Shown here piece by piece: positions 1-7,076 of a stretch of DNA of 10,646 nucleotides. The stretch's first letter is position 1. Every line of letters begins with the position of its first letter. Origin of the DNA: Minisyncoccota bacterium (lineage in GTDB: Bacteria; Patescibacteriota; Minisyncoccia; Phycocordibacterales; DATDWN01); NCBI GenBank assembly GCA_025450615.1, contig JANWHC010000002.1, positions 1 through 10,646 on the forward strand. The letters run 5' to 3'. The translations under genes and the position numbers were made by a program. Below the pieces are notes generated by a model, which was not told the DNA's origin, searched no databases, and worked only from the letters and a program-made list of their open reading frames with translations.

Positions 1-1004
1 ACACCATGATCGTGCAAAGCTCCAGCTAGGATTTCGGAAGCGGAAGCAGAACCACCGTCTATAAGTACAGCAAGTTTAAGTGAATCATTAAAAATATTGT
101 ATCCTTTGCTTCGGAAAATCTGATTATCTTTTTCATCTCTAAAATCTTCTTTTACAACAATTTTCCCTGCTGGTAAAAACCATGAAGCAATATCTACAGC
201 AGCTTCCAAATATCCACCGGGGTTTCCGCGTAAATCTATTATTAATCTATATTTTCCTGAATCTATAAATTCGCGAAGTGCGCCCCTAAACAAATCTGGA
301 GAAACAGCTGAGAAACTATAAAGCCTTATTATAAAAACTTCTCCACGGATTTCAGTATCTACTGTTGGAATATTTATTACATCTCGAACAAGTGTTAACT
401 CGATTGGTTCTTTAACTTCATCTCGTAAAATAATTAATTTAACTTCTGTACCTTTTGGTCCACGTATAAGTTTTATCGCTTCTTCACTACTTAATTTGTC
501 GGTAAATGTATCATTGATTCTTAAAATTTTATCCCCTGTTTTTATACCGGCCCTGTATGCAGGAGTGTCTTTCAGTGGAGCAATAACCGTAAGAACACCT
601 TCTTTTATACCAACCTCCATTCCAACTCCTTCTATTTGACCCTTTATTTCTTCATTGAAACCTTTTGATTCAACTGGAGGGAAAAAGATTGTGTACGGAT
701 CGCCTAGAGAGTCAACCATTCCTGAAATTGCTCCATAAACTCTGGCTTGGTTGTCTACTTTCGACTCTGTAGTTGTGCTATTTGTTGAAACATATTTTTC
801 ATTTAAAATATTCCAAGCTTTCCAAAATGCTTCAAAATCGACGTCGCCTGCTTTTCCGGTTGAATCTGTTTTGTTTGTAACGCCAACCGCTTTACTGGAA
901 TCCGGAACATTTTTTTGCCCTACATAAAATCCGGAAAAAAATATACCGCCTACTAAAACGAGGACGGCTAGAACATACGCGCGATATTTAAAAAAGTTCG
1001 ACAT
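1..1004 (-). CDS. S41 family C-terminal processing peptidase (CtpA/Prc type), 3' end cut by window edge
   Basis: Membrane-anchored serine protease of the CTP family, which cleaves extracytoplasmic substrates near their C termini using a Ser-Lys dyad. I translated 334 codons; the gene runs off the left edge, so the catalytic Lys region (usual TFGKG motif) is not visible. Residues about 8-28 form one hydrophobic anchor after a short basic N terminus, so the protease domain should lie outside the membrane. A PDZ domain follows (IEGVGMEVG, then AYRAGIKTGDKILRIN), then the core (LIIDLRGNPGG). The Ser cluster GGSASASEI has S321 as the likely nucleophile by family alignment (S319 and S323 are neighbours). 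The ATG at 1004 is chosen because the anchor follows it directly and a promoter ends 9 bases upstream; there is only a weak AGAAAG as ribosome site. Divergent from the CorA-like gene. The family call is firm; the substrate is unknown. Confidence 0.93.
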   Translation of the reverse strand, partial: MSNFFKYRAYVLAVLVLVGGIFFSGFYVGQKNVPDSSKAVGVTNKTDSTGKAGDVDFEAFWKAWNILNEKYVSTNSTTTESKVDNQARVYGAISGMVDSLGDPYTIFFPPVESKGFNEEIKGQIEGVGMEVGIKEGVLTVIAPLKDTPAYRAGIKTGDKILRINDTFTDKLSSEEAIKLIRGPKGTEVKLIILRDEVKEPIELTLVRDVINIPTVDTEIRGEVFIIRLYSFSAVSPDLFRGALREFIDSGKYRLIIDLRGNPGGYLEAAVDIASWFLPAGKIVVKEDFRDEKDNQIFRSKGYNIFNDSLKLAVLIDGGSASASEILAGALHDHG

Positions 1005-1013
1005 TTGCTTTCT

Positions 1014-1042
1014 ATTATCTCAATATACTCTTTTGCGGTCAA
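1014..1042 (-). promoter_or_regulatory. Promoter of the S41 protease gene
   Basis: On the minus strand TTGACC (1042-1037), a 17-base spacer, then GATAAT (1019-1014). The predicted transcript starts around 1007, leaving about 3 bases before the ATG at 1004, so the mRNA would be nearly leaderless. Its -35 region overlaps that of the divergent corA promoter. Confidence 0.6.
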
Positions 1043-1059
1043 ATTATTTCGGGTATAAT
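1031..1059 (+). promoter_or_regulatory. Promoter of the CorA-like/cysS unit, predicted leaderless
   Basis: A perfect TATAAT at 1054-1059, with a weak -35 (TTTTGC at 1031-1036, spacing 17, or TTGCGG at 1033-1038, spacing 15). Only 7 bases separate the -10 box from the ATG at 1067, so transcription should begin on or one base before the start codon. Confidence 0.6.
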
Positions 1060-1066
1060 AAAGTAA

Positions 1067-1882
1067 ATGATAAACACCTATAAATACAACGGAGAAAAAT
1101 GGGTTGATGTTGATAGTGGAACTCCGGAAGAAATCCATAAACTGATGGATCAATACAATATCCATCCATTTATTGCTAAAGAGCTAACTTCTGTAACACC
1201 CAAGCCTAGAATAGAATTTCACGATGAGTATATATATTGTATTCTACACTTCCCAGCTTGGAAACATACTCATAATGAAGAGAACAAAAGTCAGGAGATT
1301 GATTTTATTATTGGTAAAGATGTTTTAATCACAGCAAGGTATGACACGATCGATGCTCTACACAAATTTAGTAAAGATTTAGAAGTTAATCAGATTTTGG
1401 ATAAGCACGGAGATAAACCTCATAAAGTCACCCACACTATTTTTACTCACATGCTTCGTGAGCTTTATAATTCCCTTTTTGAGGAACTTGAACATATTGA
1501 AGACGTGACCGAAGACACTACAGCCAAAATTTTTAAAGGCAAAGAAAAAGAAATGGTGGTGCAAATCTCTGACATTACAAGAACATTACTCAACTTTAAA
1601 CGCGTTACAGACTTTCATAAAGAGATTTTAGAATCTTTACAAAAAAGAGGCTCGGAGATCTTTGGCGAACACTTTGGTCATGAGCTAGAAAGCATACTGA
1701 TTGATTACTTAAAGATTAATGCGACCATACATTCGAACATGGATCTTCTCCGCGAGCTTCGTGAGACCAACCACGCTCTTTTGACCTCTAAACAAAATGA
1801 GACAGTTAAGAAATTTACCATCATCGGCTCGGTCTTGTTTATTGTGAGCATTGTCGTTAGTATACTCTTAGCCTATATATAG
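1067..1882 (+). CDS. CorA-like protein with one membrane segment and no GMN motif
   Basis: CorA proteins are pentameric Mg2+/Co2+ channels: a large cytoplasmic alpha/beta funnel, a long helix leading into pore helix TM1, the YGMN selectivity loop and a second membrane helix. This 271-residue protein fits the cytoplasmic part (KPRIEFHDEYIYCILHFP, then FIIGKDVLITAR near residues 80-92) and the long helical region (about 115-245, ending LLTSKQNETVKKFTIIG). It has a single hydrophobic helix at about 250-271 and ends AYI, just where family members continue into the GMN loop and TM2. A sequencing frameshift is unlikely because cysS begins 3 bases after the stop, leaving no room for the missing part. 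ATG 1067 has no Shine-Dalgarno and sits 7 bases from a -10 box. It is probably co-transcribed with cysS. CorA homology is fairly sure; Mg2+ transport is doubtful. Confidence 0.85.
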   Translation: MINTYKYNGEKWVDVDSGTPEEIHKLMDQYNIHPFIAKELTSVTPKPRIEFHDEYIYCILHFPAWKHTHNEENKSQEIDFIIGKDVLITARYDTIDALHKFSKDLEVNQILDKHGDKPHKVTHTIFTHMLRELYNSLFEELEHIEDVTEDTTAKIFKGKEKEMVVQISDITRTLLNFKRVTDFHKEILESLQKRGSEIFGEHFGHELESILIDYLKINATIHSNMDLLRELRETNHALLTSKQNETVKKFTIIGSVLFIVSIVVSILLAYI

Positions 1883-1885
1883 AGT

Positions 1886-3301
1886 ATGAATATTTATCTC
1901 CACAACACCTTATCTGGAAAAAAAGAAGAGTTTAAGCCCTTAAAAGAAGGTCATGTTTCAATGTACAACTGTGGACCTACAGTTTACAACTACGCTCATA
2001 TTGGAAACCTCCGAAGCTATGTTTTTGCGGACACTCTACGCAGAACTTTTGAATACAACAAATACAAAGTTAACCAAGTTGTAAACATTACAGACATCGG
2101 TCACCTCTCGAGTGATGCTGACGACGGTGAAGACAAAATGACCAAAGCCTTGAAGCGAGAGAAAAAGCCACTGACTTTGGTCGCGATGCGAGAAGTTGCC
2201 GACAAGTATTTTGGGAAATTTAAAAAAGATTTAAAGGAGTTACGTATTGAAACTCCTGAGCACTTCCCTTTTGCCTCAGAGCATATAAAAGAAGATATTG
2301 ATTTAGTGGAAAAACTTGATCAAGGTGGTTTTACTTACAAAACTTCTGACGGAATATATTTTGATATTAAAAAATTCGCTGACTATGGCAAACTTGGAAA
2401 CATAAACCTGAGCGAGGATGAACAATCACGAATTGGTTTAAATCCAGAAAAAAGAAACTCTCGCGACTTCGCACTGTGGAAATTTTCTTGGAAATTCAAC
2501 AACGAGCTTGGATATGATGCTCCGTTTGGAAAAGGTTTCCCTGGCTGGCATATTGAATGTTCAGCTATGTCTGTAAAATATTTAGGACCCGAGTTTGATA
2601 TTCACACTGGTGGCATTGATCATATCCCAGTGCATCATAACAACGAGATCGCTCAAGCAGTTTCAGCTGGATATCCATATGCTCATTACTGGATGCACAA
2701 TGCTCACTTGAATATGGCGACAGAAAACGGTAGCGAGAAAATGGCAAAGTCTGGAGATAATTTTATTGCACTCAAGGTTTTAAAAAAGAAAAAGATTGAT
2801 CCTTTAGCTTTGCGATATGTTTTTTTGGGAGCTCGATACTCAACTCCGCTTCAATTTAGTTGGGAAGCTCTAGAAAGTGCACATACTTCGCTTTCAAAAC
2901 TTAGAGCCAAACTAAGGGAGTTTGATACAAACACGGAAAGTTTGTCTACAAATCAAAAGGCAAAAATAAAAGAATATAAAGATGAATTTAATCGACTTAT
3001 AAATGATGATTTGGACACCGCAAGCGCCCTTGCCCTCATTTGGGAGCTTACAAAAAATGATGAGATAGAAAATAAGGAAAAAAAGAAACTTATTTTAAAG
3101 TTTGATAAAGTTTTAGGGCTAAATTTAAATAAAAAAACCACAATCAAAATCCCTGAAAAAGTAGAAAACTTATTAAAAGAGAGAAATTTAGCTCGAGAAA
3201 ATAAAGATTTCGTTAAAAGTGATGAATTGCGTTTAGAGATTGAAAAACTAGGGTTTAAAGTAAAAGATACGGAGGAAGGTAGTGTTGTGACTCCATTATA
3301 G
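1886..3301 (+). CDS. cysS: Cysteinyl-tRNA synthetase
   Basis: Class I aminoacyl-tRNA synthetase that activates cysteine with ATP and charges tRNA-Cys in the cytoplasm. It has 471 residues, normal for the family. The N-terminal Rossmann domain opens with NCGPTVYNYAHIGN, where HIGN (38-41) stands for the HIGH signature. The ATP loop is KMAKS (285-289) in place of KMSKS. Zinc ligands that bind the cysteine thiolate can be placed at C29, C225 (HIECSAM), H250 and E254 (VHHNNEIAQ). The C terminus (about 430-471, RNLARENKDFVKSDELR) is the usual tRNA-binding end. The start is ATG 1886, 3 bases after the CorA-like stop with no visible Shine-Dalgarno, so translation may be coupled. The 3' part is very AT-rich (12 of 60 bases G+C over 3121-3180). 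The call is firm. Confidence 0.97.
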   Translation: MNIYLHNTLSGKKEEFKPLKEGHVSMYNCGPTVYNYAHIGNLRSYVFADTLRRTFEYNKYKVNQVVNITDIGHLSSDADDGEDKMTKALKREKKPLTLVAMREVADKYFGKFKKDLKELRIETPEHFPFASEHIKEDIDLVEKLDQGGFTYKTSDGIYFDIKKFADYGKLGNINLSEDEQSRIGLNPEKRNSRDFALWKFSWKFNNELGYDAPFGKGFPGWHIECSAMSVKYLGPEFDIHTGGIDHIPVHHNNEIAQAVSAGYPYAHYWMHNAHLNMATENGSEKMAKSGDNFIALKVLKKKKIDPLALRYVFLGARYSTPLQFSWEALESAHTSLSKLRAKLREFDTNTESLSTNQKAKIKEYKDEFNRLINDDLDTASALALIWELTKNDEIENKEKKKLILKFDKVLGLNLNKKTTIKIPEKVENLLKERNLARENKDFVKSDELRLEIEKLGFKVKDTEEGSVVTPL

Positions 3302-3313
3302 ATGTGATATAAA
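3285..3313 (+). promoter_or_regulatory. Promoter of the 56-residue small gene
   Basis: TTGTGA (3285-3290), a 17-base spacer, then TATAAA (3308-3313). The -35 box lies inside the last codons of cysS. The expected transcript start near 3320 gives a leader of about 17 bases carrying the GGAGG ribosome site. Confidence 0.5.
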
Positions 3314-3336
3314 TCTCTGAGAACTTTGGAGGATTC

Positions 3337-3507
3337 TTGGCAAAATCCAAAAATAAGCAGGTCCTTTCGAGAGAGTCCAGTAAAGCTTTAAGAAAAAAGC
3401 TGGCTGATGCCTTGCTATCTGGTTGTGAGAAAGGCACATGCAACTGTAAAGACGAATCTCACTGCAAAAGGAGTAGGAAATACTTAAAACGCGTAATAAA
3501 CTCGTGA
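3337..3507 (+). CDS. Small Cys-containing basic protein, 56 aa, TTG start
   Basis: I do not recognise this gene. It reads from TTG 3337 to TGA 3505-3507, with GGAGG at 3328-3332 four bases upstream; no ATG lies in frame. The N-terminal half is a lysine-rich amphipathic helix (about residues 8-28). Residues 29-43 hold a tight cluster, GCEKGTCNCKDESHC, with C30, C35, C37, H42 and C43, which could bind a metal, and the C terminus is basic (KRSRKYLKRVINS). G+C is 27 of 60 bases over 3361-3420, well above the adjacent cysS end. It has its own promoter in the cysS tail and a strong terminator starting 2 bases after the stop. The clean promoter, ribosome site, ORF and terminator make a real gene likely. 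The alternative is a small RNA with a chance ORF. Confidence 0.6.
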   Translation: MAKSKNKQVLSRESSKALRKKLADALLSGCEKGTCNCKDESHCKRSRKYLKRVINS

Positions 3508-3508
3508 G

Positions 3509-3542
3509 ACCCACTAGAAACTGGCATATTCTAGTGGGTTTT
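3509..3542 (+). terminator. Intrinsic terminator after the 56-aa gene
   Basis: An 11-bp perfect stem (3509-3519 with 3529-3539), a 9-base loop and a T run at 3539-3542. It begins 2 bases past the TGA and separates the cysS side from dnaB. Confidence 0.85.
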
Positions 3543-3574
3543 ATCAATCCACACATTATCCCCTAATCGAAAAC

Positions 3575-3603
3575 TTGCCGGCAAAGCATATAGACCTGAT
3601 AAT
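3575..3603 (+). promoter_or_regulatory. dnaB promoter, predicted leaderless
   Basis: TTGCCG (3575-3580), exactly 17 bases, then GATAAT (3598-3603). Six bases separate the -10 box from the ATG at 3610, which puts the expected +1 on the A of the start codon. No Shine-Dalgarno is present. Confidence 0.65.
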
Positions 3604-3609
3604 GTTTTC

Positions 3610-5010
3610 ATGCCTCAAGGTTTTAAAAATGTAATCACCCAAACAGTTCCAAATAGGCTTCGCATACCTCCACAGAATTTGGATGCGGAGATGGCTTTAC
3701 TTGGCTCGATAATGCTTCGCCCTGAAACTCTTTTTGATATTTCTGAAATCATAACATTGGATTCTTTTTATTCTGAAAAACACAGAGTTATTTTTGAAAC
3801 TATGATGGAACTTTTTTCTAAACGTTCCCCTATCGACCTACTTTCTGTTTCAAGTTTACTTAAAGAAAAAGGATGGCTGGACCAAATCGGTGGAAACACC
3901 TATCTCACTGAAGTAGTAAACGTTGTGCCTAGTTCGGCAAATGCAGTTTACTATGCGGAGATTGTACAGAAAAAATATATGATGCGAAGACTTATCGAAG
4001 CATCTGATCACATTTCACAAATTGGTTATGATGAAACGAAAGAGCTTGCGGAGATCATCGACAATGCTGAGAAAAAACTTTTTGAAGTTACCAACACTCA
4101 CACTTCTCATAAATTTACGCCGATTAAAGACGAGCTCGCAGAAGCTTGGGAAAGACTGGATAAACTTCACAGTGGTGAAGACGGACTTCGTGGAGTTCCA
4201 ACTGGTTTTGCTGACATTGATAGTAAAACTTCAGGACTGCAAAAATCTGATTTAATTATTTTGGCGGCGCGTCCAAGTATGGGAAAAACTTCGCTCGCCC
4301 TAGACATTGCGCGTCAAGCAGCGGTTGACAACAACATACCAGTGGGAATTTTCTCACTTGAAATGAGTAGCCAGCAGTTGGTTGACCGTATGCTTGCCGC
4401 TCAAGCAAATGTGGATTCTTGGAAACTTCGAACCGGAAAACTCTCAAGACAAGATGACTTTGGATCGATTCGGACTGCACTAGACAAGCTAAGTAAAGCG
4501 CCGATTTTTATTGACGACCAGCCGGGAAATAATATTTTGAAAATGCGCTCCGTGGCTAGAAGACTAAAATCTGAAAAAGGTTTAGGGCTTATTATTGTCG
4601 ACTATTTACAGCTCATGGTTCCAACAAATACAAAAACTGATAACGTCGTTCAGCAAGTGACAGAGATTTCTAGGTCGCTTAAAAATTTAGCTCGTGAACT
4701 CGATGTGCCCGTACTTGCTCTTTCTCAACTCTCTCGAGCGGTTGAACAGCGTGGTGGACGACCTCGACTTTCGGACTTGCGGGACTCTGGAGCAATTGAG
4801 CAAGACGCTGATATTGTTATGTTTATTCATCGTGAAGATAAATACAAAGAGGATTCAGAAAAAACAAATATTGCAGAAATTTTAATTGAAAAACACCGAA
4901 ACGGTGAGACTGGAAAAGTGGAGCTATTTTTCAATGATAAAAAAGCAACTTTTCAAAGTATGGATAAGAGTCAATACGGCGGAGCGGAGAAGCAATTTTC
5001 CGAATTTTAA
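3610..5010 (+). CDS. dnaB: Replicative DNA helicase DnaB
   Basis: Hexameric ATP-driven helicase that unwinds DNA at the replication fork and works with DnaG primase. It has 466 residues, normal length, with no intein. The N-terminal domain (about 18-120) opens with the typical PQNLDAEMALLGSIM. The C-terminal RecA-like domain begins near 190. Its Walker A is RPSMGKT (221-227) and its Walker B is LIIVDYLQL (D331). Further conserved stretches are LSQLSRAVEQR, RPRLSDLRDSGAIEQDAD and EILIEKHRNGETG (arginine-finger region). ATG 3610 is supported by a promoter ending 6 bases upstream and by the position of the conserved N-terminal domain. It faces the GH18-type gene tail-to-tail across a hairpin at 5019-5046. 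The call is firm. Confidence 0.97.
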   Translation: MPQGFKNVITQTVPNRLRIPPQNLDAEMALLGSIMLRPETLFDISEIITLDSFYSEKHRVIFETMMELFSKRSPIDLLSVSSLLKEKGWLDQIGGNTYLTEVVNVVPSSANAVYYAEIVQKKYMMRRLIEASDHISQIGYDETKELAEIIDNAEKKLFEVTNTHTSHKFTPIKDELAEAWERLDKLHSGEDGLRGVPTGFADIDSKTSGLQKSDLIILAARPSMGKTSLALDIARQAAVDNNIPVGIFSLEMSSQQLVDRMLAAQANVDSWKLRTGKLSRQDDFGSIRTALDKLSKAPIFIDDQPGNNILKMRSVARRLKSEKGLGLIIVDYLQLMVPTNTKTDNVVQQVTEISRSLKNLARELDVPVLALSQLSRAVEQRGGRPRLSDLRDSGAIEQDADIVMFIHREDKYKEDSEKTNIAEILIEKHRNGETGKVELFFNDKKATFQSMDKSQYGGAEKQFSEF

Positions 5011-5046
5011 AAAAATTAAAGGGCGGGCTCTCGCGAGTCCGCCCTT
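5009..5046 (-). terminator. Terminator of the GH18-type gene, possibly also acting on dnaB
   Basis: A GC-rich hairpin: 5019-5026 pairs with 5039-5046, continued by a G-T pair and CTC/GAG around a TCGC loop. On the minus strand it is followed by seven Ts (5015-5009), which fits termination of the leftward GH18 transcript 10 bases past its stop. On the plus strand the 3' side is CCTTACAG, so termination of dnaB here would be weaker. Confidence 0.8.
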
Positions 5047-5056
5047 CCTTACAGAA

Positions 5057-6292
5057 CTACTTACCCTGCATCATCTTCCAGATGCGTTGGTCCTCACCGC
5101 CGATGCGCCAGAACGCAAAGTGCGTTATGCCCAGCTCTTGGGCCATCACGACTTTGTTCCTGATGCTTACGACATCTTCGAACCAGTGTTCAGTGATGCA
5201 GGTTGTATCGTCCCAATGCCCGGCCCTCGATGAAAAACTACCGACATCCTCTTTTGTAGTCCAGTGAGGATTTCCGTCAGAGTCTCGCTCCAACTTGATT
5301 TCCTTACTGTCTAGAGGCCCTTGATTGTACATATGGCCAGTTCCTGCACCACCACGCGAATCTACAACCTTTGGGTTTATCCAGCCCACCGTGTGCCGTG
5401 TCCAGGACTGCCCATACAAAGCCATGGAGTGCACGAGCTTTTCCTTTGGAATGAAGATAAGATAATGCTCCAATTTCTTCTTGCTCCACCCAACGGATGC
5501 TATCGGCCCTGGATCATTTGCCTTCACATGTTCCGTGTAGACCAAGACCTTGACCCCATCCACAACTGCAGCGATTTCGCTCCACAAGTTTTGTGCTTCT
5601 GGAGTTAGGACCTCCCCGTCGAGTGTGACTGAAATCGTCTTGCCCAACTTATGAAGTTCTCGAGCGGCGTCTTTGTAAAAGTCTGCAAGAACTTGGAGAT
5701 CTTTCTCAGTTACGCCTTCCAAATTGAAATCCAGACCAGAGTATGACTCCTTACTGGCGATGTTCACAATTTGTTTGACGAAACCTTTGTCGCTCCGAAG
5801 CAGTTTGACGAGACCTGCGCTATTGACGCCCCACGTACCAACATTGGTTACTGTGGGAACAAGACGAACTTTGCGGGAAAGTGCAAGACTTTCTAGGCGT
5901 CGAACGTCCTCTGCGTCTCCCATAAATCCTTGTTTATCGTAAGGAGACACTACCTTATCTGGATCTTCCAAAATGAGATTGTACCACACTGGGTTCGCAA
6001 CACCGATTGAGTCAGTATGAAGCGAGAGAGACTCGATTCCTAGGGACGAATCCCACTTGGAGTGGAGCCAGACGGAGACGTTGGCACGGCTGACTCCACC
6101 AGCTTCGAGGAAAGATGCCTTCTCCACCGCTTCGTCGTAGGTGGCGACTGTGTCGCTTTTCGGACCTAGCTCTTTCCAGAGCAGATATCCAGCAATTGCA
6201 CCACCGACCAAAATCGAGAAAGAAAGGATGCTGAGAAGGACGAACTTGTTGCGATCGCTCTTCGCTTGATTCGGGTCTCCGATGAAATCCAT
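5057..6292 (-). CDS. Membrane-anchored GH18-type glycosidase-like protein (YaaH/SleL-like fold)
   Basis: A 411-residue protein. The N terminus is basic (K11, R14, K16) and followed by a hydrophobic segment at about 17-39, suggesting a signal anchor with the rest outside the cell. From about 70 to the end it looks like the GH18 TIM barrel of chitinases and of peptidoglycan-acting spore germination hydrolases: NPVWYNL (100-106), VRLVPTVTN (142-150), a strand-4 motif SGLDFNLEG (185-193), then ALYGQSW and the C-terminal ITHFAFWRIGGEDQRIW. The putative acid Glu is E192. Compared with DGxDxDxE, the first Asp is Ser185 and the third is Asn190, so activity may be altered or lost. The ATG at 6292 has a strong AAGGAG (6303-6298) five bases upstream. 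G+C is far higher than in neighbours (34 of 60 bases over 6121-6180). A cell-wall remodelling role is inference. Confidence 0.8.
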   Translation of the reverse strand: MDFIGDPNQAKSDRNKFVLLSILSFSILVGGAIAGYLLWKELGPKSDTVATYDEAVEKASFLEAGGVSRANVSVWLHSKWDSSLGIESLSLHTDSIGVANPVWYNLILEDPDKVVSPYDKQGFMGDAEDVRRLESLALSRKVRLVPTVTNVGTWGVNSAGLVKLLRSDKGFVKQIVNIASKESYSGLDFNLEGVTEKDLQVLADFYKDAARELHKLGKTISVTLDGEVLTPEAQNLWSEIAAVVDGVKVLVYTEHVKANDPGPIASVGWSKKKLEHYLIFIPKEKLVHSMALYGQSWTRHTVGWINPKVVDSRGGAGTGHMYNQGPLDSKEIKLERDSDGNPHWTTKEDVGSFSSRAGHWDDTTCITEHWFEDVVSIRNKVVMAQELGITHFAFWRIGGEDQRIWKMMQGK

Positions 6293-6336
6293 TTTGTCTC
6301 CTTGTACGGGTTATGTTAGTGAACTTTCTGCTTTGG

Positions 6337-6365
6337 AAATTAGCACGTTATTTATATTTTGTCAA
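6337..6365 (-). promoter_or_regulatory. Promoter of the GH18-type gene
   Basis: On the minus strand a perfect TTGACA (6365-6360), a 17-base spacer, then TAATTT (6342-6337), with TGC just before it as an extended -10. A start near 6330 gives a leader of about 37 bases containing AAGGAG. The -35 box overlaps that of recR on the other strand. Confidence 0.65.
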
Positions 6366-6386
6366 GGTTAAGTTACTTCTTATACT
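6359..6386 (+). promoter_or_regulatory. recR promoter
   Basis: TTGTCA (6359-6364), a 16-base spacer, then TATACT (6381-6386). The expected start near 6393 gives a leader of about 25 bases with no clear Shine-Dalgarno. Back to back with the GH18 promoter, sharing five bases of the -35 boxes. Confidence 0.6.
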
Positions 6387-6417
6387 TCCCTATCTTTGTT
6401 AAGATAAAGTAAATAAA

Positions 6418-7041
6418 ATGGACAATACTCAGAAATTAATAGAACTCTTCAAAGAATTCCCAGGTATAGGACCAAGACAAGCAAAAAGATTTGTTTATTT
6501 TTTACTGAACCGAAATAAAGCTTACGCTAGCGATTTAAGTAAACTCATCTCTGAGGTCCGATCGACGGTACACACTTGTGACTCATGTTTTCGCTTCTTT
6601 CCAAACGGCACAGCTTCCACCTGCCCTATTTGTCGGGACACCACGCGTGATAAAAAATCTTTAATGCTCCTAAGTCACGATGTTGATTTTGAAAATATAG
6701 AAAAAACAAAATTTTATAGCGGATATTATTTTATTTTAGGTGGAAATGTACCAATTTTAGAGAAAAATCCTGAAAAAAGAATTCGGCAAAAAGAACTTTT
6801 GGAAAGTATTGAGAAAAAAGCTAAAGCTGGCAATGGAGATAGATTGTCTGAAATAATAATTGCTCTAAATTACAATCCAGAAGGCGAAAATACTTTAAAC
6901 TATCTCTCTGAAATCTTGAAACCTCTTGCCGACAAAAACAACATAAAAATTTCAACTCTTGGTCGCGGACTCTCAACAGGCACAGAGCTTGAGTACTCAG
7001 ATAGCGACACGATAAAAAACGCCCTGAAAAACCGCCAATAG
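6418..7041 (+). CDS. recR: Recombination protein RecR
   Basis: RecR acts with RecF/RecO to load RecA on gapped DNA. It has 207 residues, normal length. The helix-hairpin-helix is LFKEFPGIGPRQAKRF (10-25). A four-Cys zinc finger sits at C54, C57, C69 and C72 (CDSC, then CPIC). A Toprim domain follows (about 81-175; GYYFILGG, then EIIIALNYNPEGENT). The C terminus LGRGLSTGTELEYSDSDTI matches the conserved end of the family. Within Toprim, the position usually held by Glu in a VVE motif looks to be Ser86 (LLSHDVD), while the following Asp90 is kept; RecR is not known as a topoisomerase, so function may be unaffected. Codon use is AT-rich (30 of 120 bases G+C over 6661-6780). ATG 6418 places the HhH at the expected distance. 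No dnaX or YbaB gene is adjacent. Confidence 0.95.
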   Translation: MDNTQKLIELFKEFPGIGPRQAKRFVYFLLNRNKAYASDLSKLISEVRSTVHTCDSCFRFFPNGTASTCPICRDTTRDKKSLMLLSHDVDFENIEKTKFYSGYYFILGGNVPILEKNPEKRIRQKELLESIEKKAKAGNGDRLSEIIIALNYNPEGENTLNYLSEILKPLADKNNIKISTLGRGLSTGTELEYSDSDTIKNALKNRQ

Positions 7042-7042
7042 T

Positions 7043-7071
7043 TTGGAAAAACTAAAGTAAAAAGGTATTAT
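7043..7071 (+). promoter_or_regulatory. Promoter of the 62-aa small gene
   Basis: TTGGAA (7043-7048), a 17-base spacer, then TATTAT (7066-7071), starting 2 bases past the recR stop. The expected start is about 7077-7078, at the first ATG. Confidence 0.5.
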
Positions 7072-7076
7072 TTGGA

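Noticed and set aside
1880..1886. Frameshift breaking a full-length CorA
   Set aside because: cysS starts 3 bases after the CorA-like stop, so the missing TM2 and GMN part could not be encoded in another frame here.
3296..3556. Minus-strand open frame opposite the 56-aa gene
   Set aside because: It spans the terminator hairpin and has no promoter or ribosome site, while the plus-strand ORF has both.
4886..5233. Open frame overlapping the dnaB end and the GH18 gene end
   Set aside because: It is a shadow of two well-supported genes and crosses their shared hairpin terminator.
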